From CAYJBH01 sp964369965 (GTDB lineage: Bacteria; Bacillota; Clostridia; Oscillospirales; Ruminococcaceae), in contig CAYJGF010000022.1 in assembly GCA_964369965.1 (NCBI GenBank), forward strand, positions 1 to 42,852: DNA of 42,852 bases, given 5' to 3'. The notes beneath the pieces were generated by a model, which worked only from the letters and a program-made list of their open reading frames with translations, was not told the origin of the DNA and did no database searches. A program made the position numbers and the translations under genes. Positions 41,524 to 42,852 of this stretch are shown in pieces (position 1 is the first letter of the stretch; every line of letters starts with the position of its first letter).

Positions 41524-41607
41524 AATTTGATAAGAAGAAGTAAGGGAAATAAATGCTTTTGCGTTTCAATCTAAGAAAGTTTCTGTTTGAAAACAGAACT
41601 GTATTTG

Positions 41608-41714
41608 TAGACAAATCATTTAGATGCGGTATAATGTAATTGTGCCCGAAAGGGCAGTGTAGAACAGAGACTTCGGGTAACGCAAGGCGGATTGGGGGGC
41701 TATCCCCTGTCCGC
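41608..41714 (+). other. Promoter followed by two GC-rich hairpins
   Basis: TAGACA, 16 nt, TATAAT (41608-41635), then TGCCC-GAAA-GGGCA (41643-41656; GNRA-type loop), and GCGGA..GGGG/CCCC..TCCGC (41687-41714). It may be a structured RNA, but no U tract follows. Confidence 0.35.
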
Positions 41715-41799
41715 AAAAATTGGTAATAGAAATGTAAAGTTGGTGTTTAATAATGTTATACTAATTCTATGCAATTTTGAGAACTTTTTTAAAAAAAAG

Positions 41800-41828
41800 T
41801 TGACATATCGCGGAATTAATGGTATAAT
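41800..41828 (+). promoter_or_regulatory. Strong promoter of candidate small RNA
   Basis: TTGACA (41800-41805), exactly 17 nt, TATAAT (41823-41828). Predicted start near 41835. An A/T palindrome overlaps its -35. Confidence 0.85.
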
Positions 41829-41834
41829 AATAGT

Positions 41835-42020
41835 ATAGAATAGTTACAAAAAGTGTAACTCAATTGGGCGGAAGTTAGAAAAAAAGGGATAGTTCTACCC
41901 TTTTGCAAAAGTTGAATTGTATTAACGATTCAACAATAAGTTAATAAAATATGTATTTATATATACATTATATATAGGAGAATTATATTACGCAATATGC
42001 GTGTATGATTCTCCTTTTTT
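41835..42020 (+). ncRNA. Candidate ~185-nt small RNA
   Basis: A consensus promoter and a strong terminator enclose 185 nt without an ORF of any length or SD-ATG pair. It folds into successive hairpins: GTTACA/TGTAAC (41843-41859), AAAAGGG/CCCTTTT (41882-41904), GTTGAAT/ATTCAAC (41911-41934), then the terminator. I do not recognise it as a known family. It may be IS- or element-borne antisense or regulatory RNA. Confidence 0.55.
41976..42020 (+). terminator. Intrinsic terminator of the candidate small RNA
   Basis: AGGAGAAT (41976-41983) pairs with ATTCTCCT (42008-42015), continued by ACGC/GCGT further in, followed by a T run (42015-42020). Confidence 0.85.
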
Positions 42021-42157
42021 GTTGTAAAAAAATAAGGTTGACCGCCAGTGTTAAAGGTCGAAAGCACACAAAGTATCGATGATTTTGTGTATACAGTATT
42101 ATTAATTTAGGCACTTTTAAGTAAAAATGAAAAAGGAGGAAAAGTTCTGCTGAAAAA

Positions 42158-42852
42158 TTAGTTAGCAAGAGAAAAAATATTTCTGATGTTAGGTTTGTAG
42201 TTAGCACCGGCAACCTGTGCAGGCGTAAGACCATCAAGAGAAGAATGCGGTCTTAAGAAGTTAAAGAAGAAAACAAAGACCGAAATAGTTGCGTTGGCGC
42301 AGTCAAAAGAGTTAAACCCTCGTTTAGTTTTGTACCAAGCCTTAAAGCGATTGTTAAAGGATTCGATGAGATTGTTACTGATATCGTCCTTAAAGCTCTC
42401 GACACGGATATGCTTAGCGTCCGGAAAGAAACACTTAGAAGGCACTTTGTAGGCGTTGTAGCGGTCACTGACAATAGAACCGGGATTGCCTAAAGATTTA
42501 ACATGGTTAAAAAGTGCATGAGCCTGAGGGGAGTCACGATGTGGTGATAGATGAAATCCTAACACAAAACGAGTCTCGCTGTCAATGATGAACCAGATGT
42601 AATGTTTTTTTCCATTGATTTTAACCACAGTCTCATCAGCGTGCCATTCATCGGAGTTAAAATCCATAGTGGTGATTAATTTCTTAGAAATGTTATCAAA
42701 CAAAGGAGCGAACTTTTTGCACCAGTCAGCAATTGTGACATGGGAAACCTTAATGTTATACAGCTGATTTAAGATAAATGATATATTTCGAGTAGAGCTT
42801 TTTCCGATAAAGAATTGGTACAGAACAGTGACAATGATAAACGGTGGAAACC
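42158..42852 (-). CDS. IS6-like DDE transposase, N-terminus cut by window edge
   Basis: The frame is open from the stop at 42158 to the window edge (231 codons), so the real N-terminus is outside. An HTH-like start (SSTRNISFILNQLYNIKVSH and TIADWC) is followed by the DDE core: first Asp in EWHADETVVK, second in VSDRYNAY, Glu in NNLIESFNNRFK. The IGS spacing and KTKRGFNS tail fit the IS6/IS240 group. The IS lies next to a broken recombinase, in accessory DNA. Whether it is intact cannot be told. Confidence 0.85.
   Translation of the reverse strand, partial: FPPFIIVTVLYQFFIGKSSTRNISFILNQLYNIKVSHVTIADWCKKFAPLFDNISKKLITTMDFNSDEWHADETVVKINGKKHYIWFIIDSETRFVLGFHLSPHRDSPQAHALFNHVKSLGNPGSIVSDRYNAYKVPSKCFFPDAKHIRVESFKDDISNNLIESFNNRFKAWYKTKRGFNSFDCANATISVFVFFFNFLRPHSSLDGLTPAQVAGANYKPNIRNIFSLAN

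Larger units (their letters stand above)
41566..42157. other. Gene-free AT-rich region next to an IS
   Basis: No supported ORF. It holds two promoter-like sites (41608-41635, 41800-41828), GC-rich hairpins (41643-41714), and a hairpin-rich segment ending in a strong terminator (41835-42020). The IS end must lie somewhere in the ~140 bp left of 42158, but its boundary cannot be fixed. Confidence 0.6.

Noticed and set aside
41983..42237. 84-codon minus-strand ORF
   Set aside because: Overlaps the terminator and the transposase 3' end in another frame; no SD.

Overview
The window reads as a chromosomal stretch from an anaerobic, spore-forming, sugar-fermenting clostridial Firmicute. Indicators are a sigma-G-type sporulation sigma factor, a glycyl radical enzyme with its radical SAM activase, a group II xylose isomerase, a Firmicute-style type VII secretion locus (EssC, YukD/EsaB and WXG100 proteins), AzlCD, strong SD sequences and sigma-A promoters. 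No species can be named from sequence alone.

Layout. 1-1265: a truncated ParA-type ATPase, tRNA-Arg(CCT) and a decayed tRNA-like fragment. 1266-6261: xylose catabolism (LacI regulator, xylA, xylB), divergent from a sugar isomerase/epimerase. 6285-9026: a methyl-accepting chemotaxis protein, TspO and a Dabb protein. 9040-10861: GGGtGRT protein paired with a NifU/IscU-like scaffold. 10871-21033: a long same-strand run of glycyl radical enzyme, azlC, azlD, livK, livH, livM, livG, livF and a GH3 glycosidase. 21186-23635: divergent operon of activase, DeoR regulator and ROK kinase. 23631-31928: type VII secretion operon (membrane protein, EssC, EsaB/YukD, five WXG100 proteins, one Ala/Gly-rich protein). 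Two inverted copies of a ~100-bp MITE lie in it, bracketing the last four genes. 32064-34524: sigma-G followed by a class B penicillin-binding protein. 34525-34990: a dense cluster of hairpins and small repeats. 34991-40303: zinc-ribbon membrane protein, tandem TPM-domain protein, Crp/Fnr regulator, zinc-dependent phospholipase C-like protein and an Atg22-like MFS transporter. 40427-42852: tRNA-Ala(CGC), a decayed large serine recombinase, a candidate small RNA and a partial IS6-like transposase.

How the parts work together. The xyl genes, and possibly the GH3 enzyme, form a xylo-oligosaccharide route: beta-xylosidase, isomerase, kinase. The liv ABC importer and the AzlCD exporter lie in one strand run with the glycyl radical enzyme, linking it in context to branched-chain or related amino/keto acid traffic. 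The type VII locus has a motor, ubiquitin-like protein and multiple small substrates, but no EssA, EssB or EsaA that I can recognise. Its accessory membrane protein and terminal Ala/Gly-rich protein are unassigned.

Most interesting signals: the MITE pair around the WXG100 cassette, a three-arm RNA switch between livK and livH, a 22-bp palindrome shared by the livK leader and the type VII operon, a multi-hairpin array upstream of the zinc-ribbon gene, and a promoter-to-terminator RNA with no ORF near the right edge.
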